Source: Smittium mucronatum (taxonomy: Eukaryota > Kickxellomycota > Harpellomycetes > Harpellales > Legeriomycetaceae). From it: a stretch of DNA of 64,000 nucleotides. A program made the position numbers and the translations under genes. Within the stretch, counting starts at the first letter, position 1. The number at the start of each line of letters is the position of its first letter. Below the pieces are notes generated by a model that searched no databases, was not told the origin of the DNA, and saw only the letters and a program-made list of their open reading frames with translations. Location: contig LSSL01000029.1 in NCBI GenBank assembly GCA_001953115.1, forward strand, positions 1 through 64,000, given 5' to 3'. Shown one piece after another: positions 11,291 through 24,282 of this stretch.

Positions 11291-14100
11291 TGAAAATTAA
11301 AAAATCTTCAATAATAAATTTTTAAAATAAAAAACCAATAAAAAAAAATTACCCATGAAATCTTTTTAAGTTTTGAAATTTAATTTTTCACAATTTCAGT
11401 ATTATATTTTTTAAATAGACCTTCTTTTCTTTTCCTCCCCTTTTATTTTTTGTATTTTATAATCTTATAGCTATTTTTTGAATTTTTATCTAAAAAAATC
11501 CATAAAATTTAATCTCATTAATTTCAATTTACTCAATTTATTCAATTTTATACCATAAAATTGGTAGTAAAATTGAACGATTTATCAAAATTTGGTATTT
11601 TTTGGCTATATACACCTTTAAAACTCAAATTAGCTTTAATTTTTAATTTAATACCTTTTACAATTTTCGGATCATTTTTTTAAATTTAAGGATCTATTAT
11701 GAATTATTTTACATATTTTCTTTGAATGTATACAAGAGTATTATTTTGATATCTTTCATTGTAGATATATTAAATTAAACTTTAAAAAATTATGGATATC
11801 ATTTCAGATACATATAAAAAATATATAACCTACGAAACATAATGTTGGTTAATAGAGGAAGAAATATAAGTTTCAGTATTATTAGAAAAACAAAATCCGT
11901 ATCTATAATTTCCAAAATTTAAGGGTATAAAAATAGATATATACAAGTAAATATACTAATTTAAATTTGATATAATTAAAAAGAGCAAGTATTTCACACG
12001 TAATTAAGGGAGTATAGAAAAAAAATCCTAATGATTAAAGACTCCAAAAAATTGGAAATTTTAAATCAAAGGAATATGAAAAATATTAGAAGAAAGATTA
12101 TTTAAAAATGAGATTTTATTAATAGAATAAATCTCATTAATAAAAAATAGCTAATCAAACTCATAAAAAAACCTGATCGCAATTGAAAAAATCCGGTCAG
12201 AAAGGACAATTGAAAAAATAATATGAGATTCATAAAAAAATATGATTACAAATGATGAATTCGAATATAGTTTATGACATAATTAATTGTGAAACTTTTC
12301 CGAAGGCTATTTAAATACTAATTAGGTTTAAAGTTTTTATGAAGAGGTTTTATAACATGTAATTGCTGGATTTTTTTTTTTATATTATTTAAAATTTCCA
12401 TATAAAGCATAACCTAATATAAAGATCATATTTTATAAGTAATCTTCTGGGTGAAAATATTAAATTTTCTATAAAATAATCTTGAAAGTTTAAAACGCCA
12501 TCTTTAACTATGAAATTTTCATAAATTAATAATACAAATTAATATAAACCGGATTTAATAATATAGTTTATTTAATGAACTATATTTTCAGATTTTCAAG
12601 GCGAAGGGGGCTCGAATCCAATGTTTTTAAAAAATTATATCACTTTTTCTTGAAATTATTCACTTTTGGGAAGAGTTTAATTTTCCTAAATAAAATTTCC
12701 AGAAAAAATAGCTATAAAAATAAATATTAACAATGTTTTAATAGGAATTCTAAAAATAATCCAAAGTTTCATCATTAATATAACAGATATAATAAATTAA
12801 TTTGAAAATGAAACAGCTCGGATAAATTTTTAAATTTTTTAGGGTATTTAGATAAATTTTTTCATATAAAAAAACCGTATTCCATAATATTCCAGAAGAT
12901 CTATATATATATTGCTTATGTGAAATGAAAAAAAAAAAATAAGGGATGTTAATTTTTTCTAAAGTTTGTTTAAGGGTTAGGAAAAAATTATAAAAATATA
13001 AAGATATTTAAAAGTGATTGATAATTCACATATACTTTCTGAATAAGGATAATATTGATATTTTTTGATAAGAAATGATTTAATAATAATTTAAATTCAA
13101 AATTTCAACACAAAGAATTTTAATTCTTGTAAAAAACAATTTTTTTTTATGAAAAAACCTAAAAGAAGAACACTTAAAGTGAAATCCGAAAAATATAAAG
13201 TTGAATTATATGTTAAATTAGAAATAATCAAAGAAATCACGGAGTTTATTCTTACCTAAATTATTTTTCGGGGGTTTCTTCTATTTAGATATTAGTGCTT
13301 TAAATCTGAGTTATTTTATCAGCTATCTTTACATAGTAAATAGAGAAATAAAAATAAAAATTTTAGAACTAGAAATTTCGGAAATCACAAAATTTTAATC
13401 GCTTTAATAAAAAATTCTGGAATTCTGAAATAAGTTCGAAGTTCTTTTAATTGAAGAAATCAGAATACATTCCTGAAATTCCATCAATTTTTTTATTGAT
13501 TTGTGGTATAGGCAATAGTATTAATTATACTTTTGAATATCCATATCTCGTAGAATTTCGAAATAAAAAGGAAAGGGCATCAAAATTTAAAAATATAGGT
13601 TAATTTTTATCCAGATGGCAAAGTATTTCTATTTGAAAGATTTATTTTAGATTTTAAACCTATACACCTAAAATTTTTAAATATAATTTGTGTTTTTTTA
13701 AAAAAAGTTCTACTATATCAATAATAAAATTATCCCAAATTGTCTGTCTATTAAAAATAAAAATTTCGGAATTTTTTTTTGAATCCTTTTAATATTTAAA
13801 CTGGATGAGGTATAAATAAAACCAATACGAATTAAAAAACACATCAATTAAACGATTTTTATTTTTATATTTATTTTTAGATATATGAAACTAATATAAA
13901 AAATTTAGTCATTGTATCATAAAATATAAATAAAATCTAGACTCAATTTTCAAATACATATGGATATTTTAATTACTGAAAAAACCGAAAGATCTCCTTT
14001 AACTTAAATTTATAATTTTTCTGATTTAAGAAATTTCTGGTTTAGATTCAGCTAAAATTTTGATTTAAAAAAATCATGAATTTAATATCAATAAAAAATA
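11291..14100. other. AT-rich desert, no gene seen
   Basis: Extremely AT-rich sequence without a supportable reading frame or RNA gene. A GGCTCGAATCC at about 12609 resembles a pol III B box, but nothing tRNA-like surrounds it. Confidence 0.7.
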
Positions 14101-14130
14101 AATATAATATAATATAATATAATATAATAT
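14101..14130. repeat. (AATAT)n satellite, left edge
   Basis: Pentanucleotide AATAT repeats run directly into the assembly gap. The same unit resumes on the other side. Confidence 0.95.
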
Positions 14131-14736
14131 NNNNNNNNNNNNNNNNNNNNNNNNNNNNNNNNNNNNNNNNNNNNNNNNNNNNNNNNNNNNNNNNNNNNNN
14201 NNNNNNNNNNNNNNNNNNNNNNNNNNNNNNNNNNNNNNNNNNNNNNNNNNNNNNNNNNNNNNNNNNNNNNNNNNNNNNNNNNNNNNNNNNNNNNNNNNNN
14301 NNNNNNNNNNNNNNNNNNNNNNNNNNNNNNNNNNNNNNNNNNNNNNNNNNNNNNNNNNNNNNNNNNNNNNNNNNNNNNNNNNNNNNNNNNNNNNNNNNNN
14401 NNNNNNNNNNNNNNNNNNNNNNNNNNNNNNNNNNNNNNNNNNNNNNNNNNNNNNNNNNNNNNNNNNNNNNNNNNNNNNNNNNNNNNNNNNNNNNNNNNNN
14501 NNNNNNNNNNNNNNNNNNNNNNNNNNNNNNNNNNNNNNNNNNNNNNNNNNNNNNNNNNNNNNNNNNNNNNNNNNNNNNNNNNNNNNNNNNNNNNNNNNNN
14601 NNNNNNNNNNNNNNNNNNNNNNNNNNNNNNNNNNNNNNNNNNNNNNNNNNNNNNNNNNNNNNNNNNNNNNNNNNNNNNNNNNNNNNNNNNNNNNNNNNNN
14701 NNNNNNNNNNNNNNNNNNNNNNNNNNNNNNNNNNNN
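14131..14736. other. Assembly gap (606 N)
   Basis: Undetermined bases. Both edges are AATAT repeat, so the gap very likely holds more of the same satellite. Its true length is unknown. Confidence 0.98.
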
Positions 14737-14904
14737 TAATATAATATAATATAATATAATATAATATAATATAATATAATATAATATAATATAATATAAT
14801 ATAATATAATATAATATAATATAATATAATATAATATAATATAATATAATATAATATAATATAATATAATATAATATAATATAATATATATATATGTGTG
14901 TGTG
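14737..14904. repeat. (AATAT)n satellite, right part, grading into (TA)n and (TG)n
   Basis: About 150 bases of near-perfect AATAT pentamers, then a short TA run and TGTGTGTGTG. An AAAAT-type pentamer run follows at about 14930-14950. Confidence 0.95.
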
Positions 14905-14950
14905 AATAATATTAAATAATGAAATAAGAAAATAAAATAAAATAAAATAT

Positions 14951-17570
14951 ATGCGATAAATAGCTTTTCGAAACTTTTTGAAAAAATATAAGATATCTTA
15001 TTTTTAGCTTGCTAGAACTGAAAAATTGAAAGAATTTTTTTTCCAGAAGCCCAAATTAATTAAATTTTTAAGAATAGTTTACTATATTGAAAAAAACATT
15101 TACTCATTTTTCATCAATATTTAAAATTTACAAAATATGCAAAAAACAAAATTTAATTGAATTTTTGAGGAAATAAATATATCCAAGTTTAATAAAATAT
15201 AAATATATTAGTATTCACCAATTTTTGGGATATTTATATTACCTAATAAATTTTCTGAATAATTCGCTATCAAAAATAAATTAAAATATTGTTTGATCTT
15301 TGAGCACTTAATAGATCAAATAGTTAGCTTTAAAATAGTTGATACCTACTATATAAAATACACGGAATGGTTGAAAATAGTAAGAGACGCCTCAACGTTT
15401 GAAAATTAAAAAATAGGAACACAAAAAATATTATTAGTAAAAATTTCGGCAATAAATGGTATTAAAGCTCTTTTTATTTTTGTTAAAGTTCCCACGCATT
15501 AATCTTGAATATTTTTAAGGAAATTTCCGAAATATTTCAAAAAATATGAACTATTTCTGGTTTTATTATTTCAAAATATTAAAATACTGTTATATATGAA
15601 TTTTTAGGGTCATATTTACATTTTTTCAGAAATATATAAAGGTTTTTGGGTATTAGGGGTGTTTAAATGCAAATAATTATCTATAAAATAGCAGTATATG
15701 CTTTTATCAGAGTTCATATTTACTCAATTGAAAATTTCATTATATGACTCATTAATAATTTAATTTTTTTATAGAATGTTTGAATAAAATTAAAATAATA
15801 AGAAGATAATAATTTTTTTTAATCATGAAATAAGAAAAGGGTTATAAATTAATATTTAAATTATTTTTAAGACATTGCAGAAGTCAGATAAAAACATAAT
15901 TAAATTCAGATTGGACGAAATATCCTAAAAAAATAATTTTATTATGAATATATTCATGCACAAGATCTAAATTTTTTAAAATATATATATAATGTGGTAA
16001 ATATATTCACAACTAATAACATTTATTGGAAATAATATATACTGTGATGCTTATATAGCTCATAAATTTTCAACGGTGGTAATATATAGGACTATAAAAT
16101 GAATATTGAACATTGAAATTGTATTTGGTGTAAATTACTTTATTATTGGTAGAGATTTTAGGAAAATTATTCATTTAACTAACAAAAAATCTAATATTAT
16201 AACATAATCAATAGAAAAAAGATATAATTTTCAATCAAGTTTAAATTATATAAACCAATAAGAAAAAACATTAATATGCGATCAGAAATTAAAAAGAAAA
16301 TTTATGATGTTAAAAGCGGACATGTTTTTTTGGGAAAAAGAGTTTTAATAGCTTATATTTTGAAGAATTTTTGATTATTGCTGTTTTAATGATAATTTAA
16401 ATTAATAAAATAGAAAAATATCTAATAACTTTCCAAGGAATGCATTAATTTCATTGATCACATAATTTACTTCCGAATTTTTTTTTGAAATATTTCAATA
16501 GAATATTTAAATATTTAGATATTTCAGACAATCCATCTCATAAACTGGAACTAAAAATATAAATTATGGCTATTTCACTCAGATTTTTTTTTTTTAAAAA
16601 AATATTTATATAAAGATGAAAAATTTATAAAAATTTAATCTATTGGAATAGGGGATGTGGAATATTTAGCTTGTCATTCATTTGGGTGATCATTATTTAA
16701 GAGTTTCTTTTTAACCCAATGAAATTGAACTAAAATTTTTACGAGAAAAGAAAAAGATCACGTCCAGTTATTTTTTGTAAAAAAAGCCAAAAATATCTTG
16801 AAAAAATTTCAAACCAAGCATGTTTTTGTTTAAGCGAGTCACTATTCATCCAAATAAAAATTATGTTTATGGTTAAAGATTGTAAGGTGGAGAAAAATAT
16901 GATACATCCATTAAAAACCAACAGTTATACAACATAGGAAATATATTTTAAAGTGATTATTTAAAACAATAGAATTTTTCTCAACGGGCTTTTATTTATT
17001 ATCATTATTTTAAAAAAATACGACTCTTGAATTTTTTTTTTGAGTTTTTTCTTTTTCTTTTTTGGAATTTAAATAAAATAAGATCATATCTTCAAATATA
17101 TATATTTTCGGAAATGATATTTTTATTAATTTTTCTTGGTACTTTATTTATCAAAAAAATAATTTTAAATCCCCATGGAATAGATATACGATATTCAAGA
17201 AAATATATTATTAGTAAATTATAAATAAATTTGATATTTTAAAAGTTAATAAGTGTTATATTTCAATATTTAATATTATTATAATGTCTGGCTGGAATCA
17301 TTCAATGCTTATAATAACTAATCTTCATTTAATGAAGATCATAATAGATACATATTAAAATAAATTAAATATAGTTTTTAAAGGTTTATTCAGATATTGT
17401 TTTGATCAAAGCTTTTCTTTAAAATGTAAAATATTTCAAAATACATGTATATATATTAGATTAGGATATTCAGTGACTCGTCGAAAAAATTCGATTAGTT
17501 TTTTGTTTTAATAGCGACAATATTTCTAAAGATAAATGCGCAGAAGTATTTATACTTTTTAATTGATCTC
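14951..17570. other. AT-rich desert, no gene seen
   Basis: No supportable gene. The ~60-codon frames at 16739-16921 (minus) and 17027-17224 (plus) are mostly Phe/Ile/Leu/Lys. That is what homopolymer-rich DNA gives by chance. Confidence 0.65.
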
Positions 17571-17604
17571 ATATATATATATATATATATTTATTTATTT
17601 ATTA
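17571..17604. repeat. (TA)n followed by (TTTA)n microsatellite
   Basis: An AT dinucleotide run of about 20 bases is followed by TTTA tetramers. A second (TA)n run lies at about 17925-17945, just beyond the 3' end of the minus-strand LINE remnant. Confidence 0.9.
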
Positions 17605-17959
17605 TACCAACAATAAGAATCCATATACACACCTAGAACCAAATTTTTTCAATATTGATACTAAAATTCAATTCAAATATATTCAAGAGTTTTTAAATAT
17701 CATTAATGCTATGGCTTAAAAAGAAGTATATTTTAATAAACAATGATAAATAGGCACACACTTGAAAAAAAAATATATCAAAAATTTTGTAAATAAAACA
17801 ACGATATAGCAGATTTTTAATATCGAAAAAAAATATTATATTATTAATTTTCAAATCAAACCATAAATTTTGCTATATTTATTTATTACAGGAAATTCAT
17901 TTAAATTAGTAAAAGATCATCAAAATATATATATATATATATATTTTTAAAAAAAGCAA

Positions 17960-18457
17960 GTAGATTTCAAAAATTTAGCCACTCAAATATTCTCTACTGC
18001 TTTAATAACCCCATAAAATTATGGTGTCGACTTATGCATTATGCGAATCACATAATGTCTCAGCCTTAAGTTTTAATGGCACGTGAATTTCTATCGGGAA
18101 TTTTGCTGTTTCCAACACAAATTTATGATCAGCAATTTCAGCTTAAAACTGGCTTAAATTATTTTAAGTCTTTCTCCCGATGAGCTTTCAAACTATCACC
18201 AAACGAAGTTCATTATAATTATAAAGGCCGTTTCGATATTCAGAGGGAATCGGAACAGGTATGATCCAACCATTGTCTCTTTCCTAATGTTATTACATTT
18301 TGAACAGTCCAGTAATATGTGTTAAACTGTTTCAGGTACATCCACTTTGCAGAATATATATATATATATATATATATATACAAGCTATTATTTGATAGTC
18401 GCCGAACCGTTTGGAAGGCTCACATTCACATTCTCACCATTTCATGGAGCCCATGCT
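17960..18457 (-). pseudogene. LINE 3' remnant, sister of the copy at the window start
   Basis: Read on the minus strand, this is the same LINE C-terminus as positions 1-488. 18457 down to about 18395 aligns without gaps to the start of the window (reading ...FQTVRRLSN against FWTVQRLSN). After a (TA)n tract, 18351 onward gives CKVDVPETV, stop, HILLDCSK against CKIDVPETVDHILLNCSR. Next come NELRLVIV (stop) KLIG and ADHKFVLETAKFPIEIHVP, matching ESRLGIVGKLLG and ADHKFVLETAKILIGIRVP. The frame has stops and at least one shift. The aligned TAA at 18145-18143 is CAA in copy 1, while the TAG of copy 1 is CAG here. Homology may continue right towards 18.56 kb, but copy 1 starts at the window edge and cannot be compared further. 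Confidence 0.75.
18354..18380. repeat. (TA)n microsatellite inside the LINE remnant
   Basis: An uninterrupted TA run sits where the sister copy has about 40 bases encoding the linker and first Cys of the zinc-binding motif. It produces an artificial Ile-Tyr repeat in one plus-strand frame, which is not a gene. Confidence 0.95.
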
Positions 18458-18569
18458 TCATTTCCCAGTACAAAAGATCGAGATTTATCTAGACACCTTT
18501 CCCAACGATTTCCTTGCTCCACAAATCAAATCAGGTAATTTTCTACATTAATTTGCGCATTTTAGTTTC

Positions 18570-18585
18570 GGGGGAGGGGGGGGGG
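18570..18585. repeat. Poly-G tract
   Basis: Sixteen bases, all G except one A, in AT-rich DNA. One of several isolated G/C homopolymers in the window. Confidence 0.95.
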
Positions 18586-21500
18586 TTGCTATAATGTTTT
18601 AGAAACTCTAAAATTTCTTCAAATCCTGAAAGGAAGGATATAAATATCTAGAAAAATGAACCAATGCATATCATAATTTTTTTTTAAATGATCTTCTATA
18701 AAAATGATTAAATATGTCTGTTATGCTTATTTTTTTATTCAAAAAGCTCAGCATATATGTTTCAGTTAAAATAATTGGATTTTTGGATTTCACATTTTTC
18801 CAAGCAATAATGGATGAGAATTGAAGTGTGAAAGGTTTAAACATACTCAATTTTTTAATTTTATTTAGGAAGGGTATATTTTTCTTCTAAATAACACGAT
18901 TGTAATTAATGGAGTTTTTTTTATCATTTATTTAAACTCGTGGAGTTATATTTTATACTCATGAAGCTTTTCAAATCGATTCTTTTGCACAAAAGATCCC
19001 CTTTCAGGTTTTATTTCAGCGTATTTTTAATTTGTGATACACCGAAGATCTTTAATAGAGGACTAGCATTTTAATTAAAAATTCTCGTTCACGATGAGTT
19101 AACAAGCAAAAAAATATAGATGGTAGACATATAATTAAGAGAATAAACCCCCAAAAATAAAATCAAAGGATTTAAGAAGCTCCAGAAAGTAAAACGAGAG
19201 GTATTTTGAAATTTCAGAGAGTCTGAAAAGTATATATAGCAGTATTAACACACTATATATTCAAATAGTTTCATAGAAAGCACTTGGCATTTTTGAGAAG
19301 AAAGAGGTTGAGATGTATATATTTAATATAATTCCCATTAAATTTGTTGCCATTATTTTAATTTATGTACGAGAGTATTTTAGTTTTTTACCTTTGCAAT
19401 CTCGACCCAAATTTTTTTTGTGTTATAACTTTTGCAATGAGTTTGACCGACAAAGCACTAAAGTTTATTTTTGATCCCAACTTATCTCACAATTTACGTG
19501 TGTGTATTAAGTGAAGATGTACGGGTTCATTTTATAAAAAATCGAAATAGTCTCATCACAGAGTTTTAAATGAAATGATACAATATATGATAATTATAGA
19601 CACGAAGAGAAGTTTTCCTAAACATGGATATTTTCTTTTAAATGATTTATTGGATCTTGTGAAACAGAACTATTAACGTCACATGCTACAAAAAAGGTCA
19701 ATAGTACAATGCAAAGTTTAGCACTGGAATGTGTTAATGTGAGCTTATTATATGATTTATATTTAGATAAATATGTTAAAGGTAGAATATATATTAAATT
19801 CTAATGAAAGATTATTGTTAAAGTTTTGGAACTTTTATTTTAGTAGTAGAATTATTAAGTGGTAGTTAGTAATACTGCTACAAAAATGCGAAAAATAAAC
19901 ATAAGCGCAACCCTAGGAGTAAATTTTGATGACAGAGAAGACGAAGACGATAAGACGAGTTAGTGAGTTTGATTATTTTGGGGCGATCAGCTGATGTTCA
20001 TGCTATTATTATTATATGTTTCTAACCCTACCGTAGCCTAAGGAAAATTATTGGGTATATAATTGCTACACTCAATATTAGGATTTTACCCAGGGCTGTA
20101 TTAAATGTATGGATGCATTGCAGTAGTCAAGTAAAGGAGAATTCATCCAAAATAAACAACCATTTTTCTTTTTAGGGGGTTATTGATGGATATTCGAAAC
20201 ACATATCACCATTTACATACCCAATTAGTTTTTACAGAAGTTTTCGATTTTTCAACTATCACAGCATCTAGTTTTAAAGAAAGAGATGTAATGGTTTTAC
20301 TTTTTTGGAAGGAAAAGTATCCAAACTTGAACCTTAAATGTTTTTTATAAAGCGGCATCAAATTTTATTACCAATAATTTGTTTTTGTGTAAACATAAAT
20401 CTTGAAGCTAATATAAAAAGGGGGGATACAATAGATCTGGGTGCACATAGACCTCACTAATTAAATTATGTGCATTAGTGCTACAGCTAATTGTTACGTT
20501 ATAGGAGCTTTATTGCTATAGTATTTAAGAGTATATATTAAACCAATCAAAGCGTTAAATTTTTTGGTTCACGTTACAAATGAACACATCAATTTCCTTT
20601 TATTAAAAAGAAATCAATGGGACTCTAAAATTAGTATAGTTGTGTCATTTTTCTAATATATTCGGGTTTTTTAGAAGCTTTTCATTTCAAACCAAACTAA
20701 GGGCAGGCCAAATAACTATTGAGAATAGTCATCCAGTTTCCATTATTAGCCATTTGAAAAGGGTTAGATTTATTTTTCACTAACTGCTCCTTATAGGATA
20801 AAAATAAAATAAAATATTCACGTCACAATTCGGATTTTTGTGTTACATAGGCATTTATACATATAAACACTCGAGATCTATTAAATTTAATTCAATGGGC
20901 TCTCAAAAAGCAAGAAATTATCGGATATTTAAATAATGTTTATCTAGGTATTTCCTACCCCTTTTAAAGGTTCTTCCTAAATAAAAAAAGGCAAAAAAAC
21001 GCTAATGATATCCCTAAGTAGATCATGTAAATGCCAGGGGAATAATGGGGTAGACATATAAGCATCAATAATAGCTGAGAAATAAATATATCGATGGTTT
21101 TTTTCCATGATTCTGAATAACTTTTGGGTCGGATTTCAAAATTTCGAGTCCATGAAAATAGCGCAGTTAGTTTTCATAGTGATTCTGCACGTTTCATTCA
21201 TTAGAATATACTCTTACATCAAGTTTATTGAAATGTTCCTATTCCAGCTTTTCTTATAATTTTCGAGTCCAGAGTTATGAAGTGAATTTATCTTATCCCA
21301 AAAGCTGATAGCACTAATCAATTGAGTCTGTTCATTTTAACTACTAATCTTCTGGAGGCGCAAATCAAAATTGTCTTTAAATTTACTTTAAGTAAAGCTT
21401 TAACAACAAACGGTCTTAGATTATTGCTTAATTTGAATAACGAAAAAATAAATAGCGATTATTGCAAAGATTCGAATCTCTTTCATTTTTGAGACCGATA

Positions 21501-23695
21501 AGAATTAATTCTTTCCCATGACTTTTTTAGTTATGAAATTTTACTTTGCTTTTTCAACTTTTCAATTGCTTAATTAAGAATACATTAACAAATGAAGGCA
21601 TGTTATTTTCATAACCTGTGGCAGAAATTTTTGACTTGATTTTTTCGGTTAATTAGTCAAAAGTATGTAGGAGTCCATAGTGCCAATTAGTAGATGCCGA
21701 TATTCTTGACACTATTATATTTATGGAGGGCTAAAATGATATAAAATTATTTACCCCTCTAGAGTCCATATAAATACTGAACGCCTATTCATGGTATAAA
21801 CCATTTTCTATTTGGCCTAATGATAATTTAGCCAATAAATAAAATTATCTATAGTTTTTTTTTTGCTAATTATCAAAAACTGAATCCCACATTTTAGTTG
21901 CAGGCCTTAAAGAGGGTTTTGGTTAATGTACTGGGCAAGGTATAGTTTTGAAACATAAATCTCATAGATTAGAAAATGCGGCTGTTTATATCATTTTAAG
22001 TAGACAAATGCAAACCATATATTTTTTTCTCACAAGATTTTATTGGAAAAAAACGAATTAAAATAACCCTTAATAACATAGATAAGGGCAAATTTTTCTT
22101 TTAGTTATTTTTATTTGCTATTACATAATTAAAAGAAAGAGAATATCGACGAACTTTCAAAAATCTCAAGGATTTCAACTGATTTGGGTTAATGATTGTT
22201 GTAATAGGCCGCTTCATCAAAAAAAAAACTTGGTTCAAATAGATTATACAAGATCCCAATATTAAATGACTGATAAGAATCAATGGAAAAAATATTGCCT
22301 AAATCCTTTTTATTGTCAAATAATAATAATAAATGCATCTAATTATATAATAAGATACAAGAGTCAGCATAAATTATTTTCAGACAGCTATGGTTTATAA
22401 TTTGAGATTTTACATAAATAAATTTGTACTACTTGCTCATACTAAAAATTATGTCGATTTTGTTTAAAATATTTTCCTGTAACAAGAAACATTTTACAAA
22501 TTTGTCTTATGATATTCCATTAAAAGGTATTTTTTGAAACAAAATATCGTAATACTAAAAATATTTTTGCTAGATTATAAAGCCTGTTTATGTTTCATCG
22601 TGATATTTTTATATAGTTTTTTCAAATATATCTAGTTACTGAGGACTTGGGCCTTTTACTAATTAATTTCCAATCATAATAAAAGTATTCTGTTACACAA
22701 AATATTATCACCGTGTTTTTGTAAGAATAAGTTTGATTTTAGAGATGCTTTCTAAAAGTTTGTAAAAGTAAATAAAAAATTTCTGCCTATTCACTAGATG
22801 CTAAAATAGATGGCATGCTCCTAAATGATAAAATCTGTTTCTTTGATAATAGACCCAATGTCCAATATGTAAAAAAAATCATTTCATAATCAAGGTTTAT
22901 AACAAGTTTTTATTCAAATAAATCCAAGATTAAAAAAGTAAAGTTCATAACATAAAAGCAAAATTATGAAAATTATGAACAAATTTTTTTACTCTTTCCT
23001 CAAAAAATCAAGCACTTGAAGGTTTTGAAAAAAACTTGCACCCGATTTCATAAAATATTTTGAATTTTTCATGGAAATTACATTATTATGTTCCAAACTA
23101 TAACAATTTTTATAAATGGCAAGATTTTATTGGGAAATCAGGCCAGAAAGCTGTAGGTGATATTTGAAAATGATTATGCAATGAACTGAACTGAAAAAAA
23201 ATAAATATCAAATACATTAATTACAAAATTGCATGGGCTAGTAAGATTTGTTGTTCAGTCTAGAGATAGATTTTTGAAAATACTTTTACAACTGCATTAG
23301 TTTCCTAAAGTGTGAAATGTCCATATAAACTATGGCGGAAGATAAAATTAGGAAGATGATGATTTTTTCTGAAGTTGGAATTGGTATTCGTAAAACAGGC
23401 TATTTAGCACAGAAGGGCTGTTTATCAAGTCCACGTTTTGGATCAGATTAAATGTATGGAATCCGGACATTTTTTGACTTACCAATAACCAATAATAATT
23501 TTTCTTTAAATATTTTAAGGGACAAAGTTATTCGTATCGAAAAGAAAAATATATGGGAAACCTTATTAATCTCATTTGATTTTGTCATAAAAATTAACAT
23601 CTTGATTTTTTACACAATATTCTTGGGTATCAAAAGATCAAACTAATGAATAAAAAAATAAAGTAGACAAAAATTGAGCCTGAGAATCATATATA
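18586..23695. other. Intergenic, less AT-rich, no gene recognised
   Basis: About 5 kb with visibly more G and C than the deserts, but no convincing gene. The longest candidate starts at ATG 23332: 39 codons, one TAA, then 64 more codons in the same frame to 23646. It has no recognisable motif and such a pair is expected by chance in a region this size. No tRNA or clear repeat was seen. Confidence 0.5.
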
Positions 23696-23980
23696 TGGGA
23701 GATTCTTTTTGAATTCAGACTTTTTTTTACTAGATGAACCATTGGTCAAATAACCAATTAGGTTTCTTGAGTGAATTATTATTCTTTCTAGCCAATAAAT
23801 TTATTAGTCTTAGCAATCAATAATTATCTACTCGCTCCATTACAAATTGAATTAAACTGATTTTTTCTAATTGATTTGTTCACCAAAATAATTAAAGCTT
23901 TTGTTAATTTCTACATTTCCTAATTAGGAATGTGGTAAAAATTTAATAGTAAAGCGTCTGAATTGTAAAAGAATCTCCCG
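23696..23980. mobile_element. TA-flanked MITE with 25-bp terminal inverted repeats (family A, copy 1)
   Basis: A 285-bp non-coding element. The left end (23696-23720) and the reverse complement of the right end (23980-23956) match at 22 of 25 positions: both read GGGAGATTCTTTT near the outside and AATTCAGAC inside. TA dinucleotides flank both ends (23694-23695 and 23981-23982), the target duplication typical of Tc1/mariner-type insertion. A subterminal stretch near the right end, from CCTAATTAGGAATGTGG on, resembles the copy at 31.4 kb. No transposase is encoded, so it would have depended on another element. Confidence 0.75.
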
Positions 23981-24114
23981 TATATTTGGTTTAGCGTTAG
24001 GGCTAAGGACTTATAGTTCATTTTCAACTACTATTTTCACCTGTCAAATTCACTAGATTAGATATTCATCATCCGGTAAAAACAAAGCATATCTCTAAAA
24101 AATATAAGCTTTAA

Positions 24115-24278
24115 CCCTTTCAGGGCCTGGTGCACAAAAATGGTGCTTAATTTTCGGCCATTACAAACATTTTATGATGAATGTGCTCGTGTAATTGGAT
24201 TATTTACATTTACTATCAAATAGAGGGCCCTAAATTTTACAAATAGGAATTAAAAATAATTTTTAGACCCGGAAAGGG
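24115..24278. mobile_element. TTAA-flanked piggyBac-like MITE (family B, copy 1)
   Basis: A 164-bp element bounded by TTAA on both sides (24111-24114 and 24279-24282). The left end CCCTTTCAGGGCCT and the reverse complement of the right end, CCCTTTCCGGGTCT, form an imperfect terminal inverted repeat. TTAA duplications with CCC...GGG termini are the hallmark of piggyBac-superfamily transposons. The element is non-coding. Related copies lie at 33980 and 34353. Confidence 0.7.
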
Positions 24279-24282
24279 TTAA

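Noticed and set aside
12605..12622. GGCTCGAATCC, a B-box-like sequence
   Set aside because: No A box, no tRNA cloverleaf and no pairing stems around it.
16739..17224. Hydrophobic Phe/Ile/Leu-rich frames considered as small membrane proteins
   Set aside because: They come from T-rich homopolymer DNA and have no start context, neighbours or conserved motif.
18347..18538. Plus-strand frame starting with an Ile-Tyr repeat
   Set aside because: The repeat is a translated (TA)n microsatellite and the rest is the antisense of the LINE remnant.
23332..23646. ATG frame of 39 codons, a TAA, then 64 codons in the same frame
   Set aside because: No recognisable domain, and the length is compatible with chance. 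It is mentioned only in the intergenic description.
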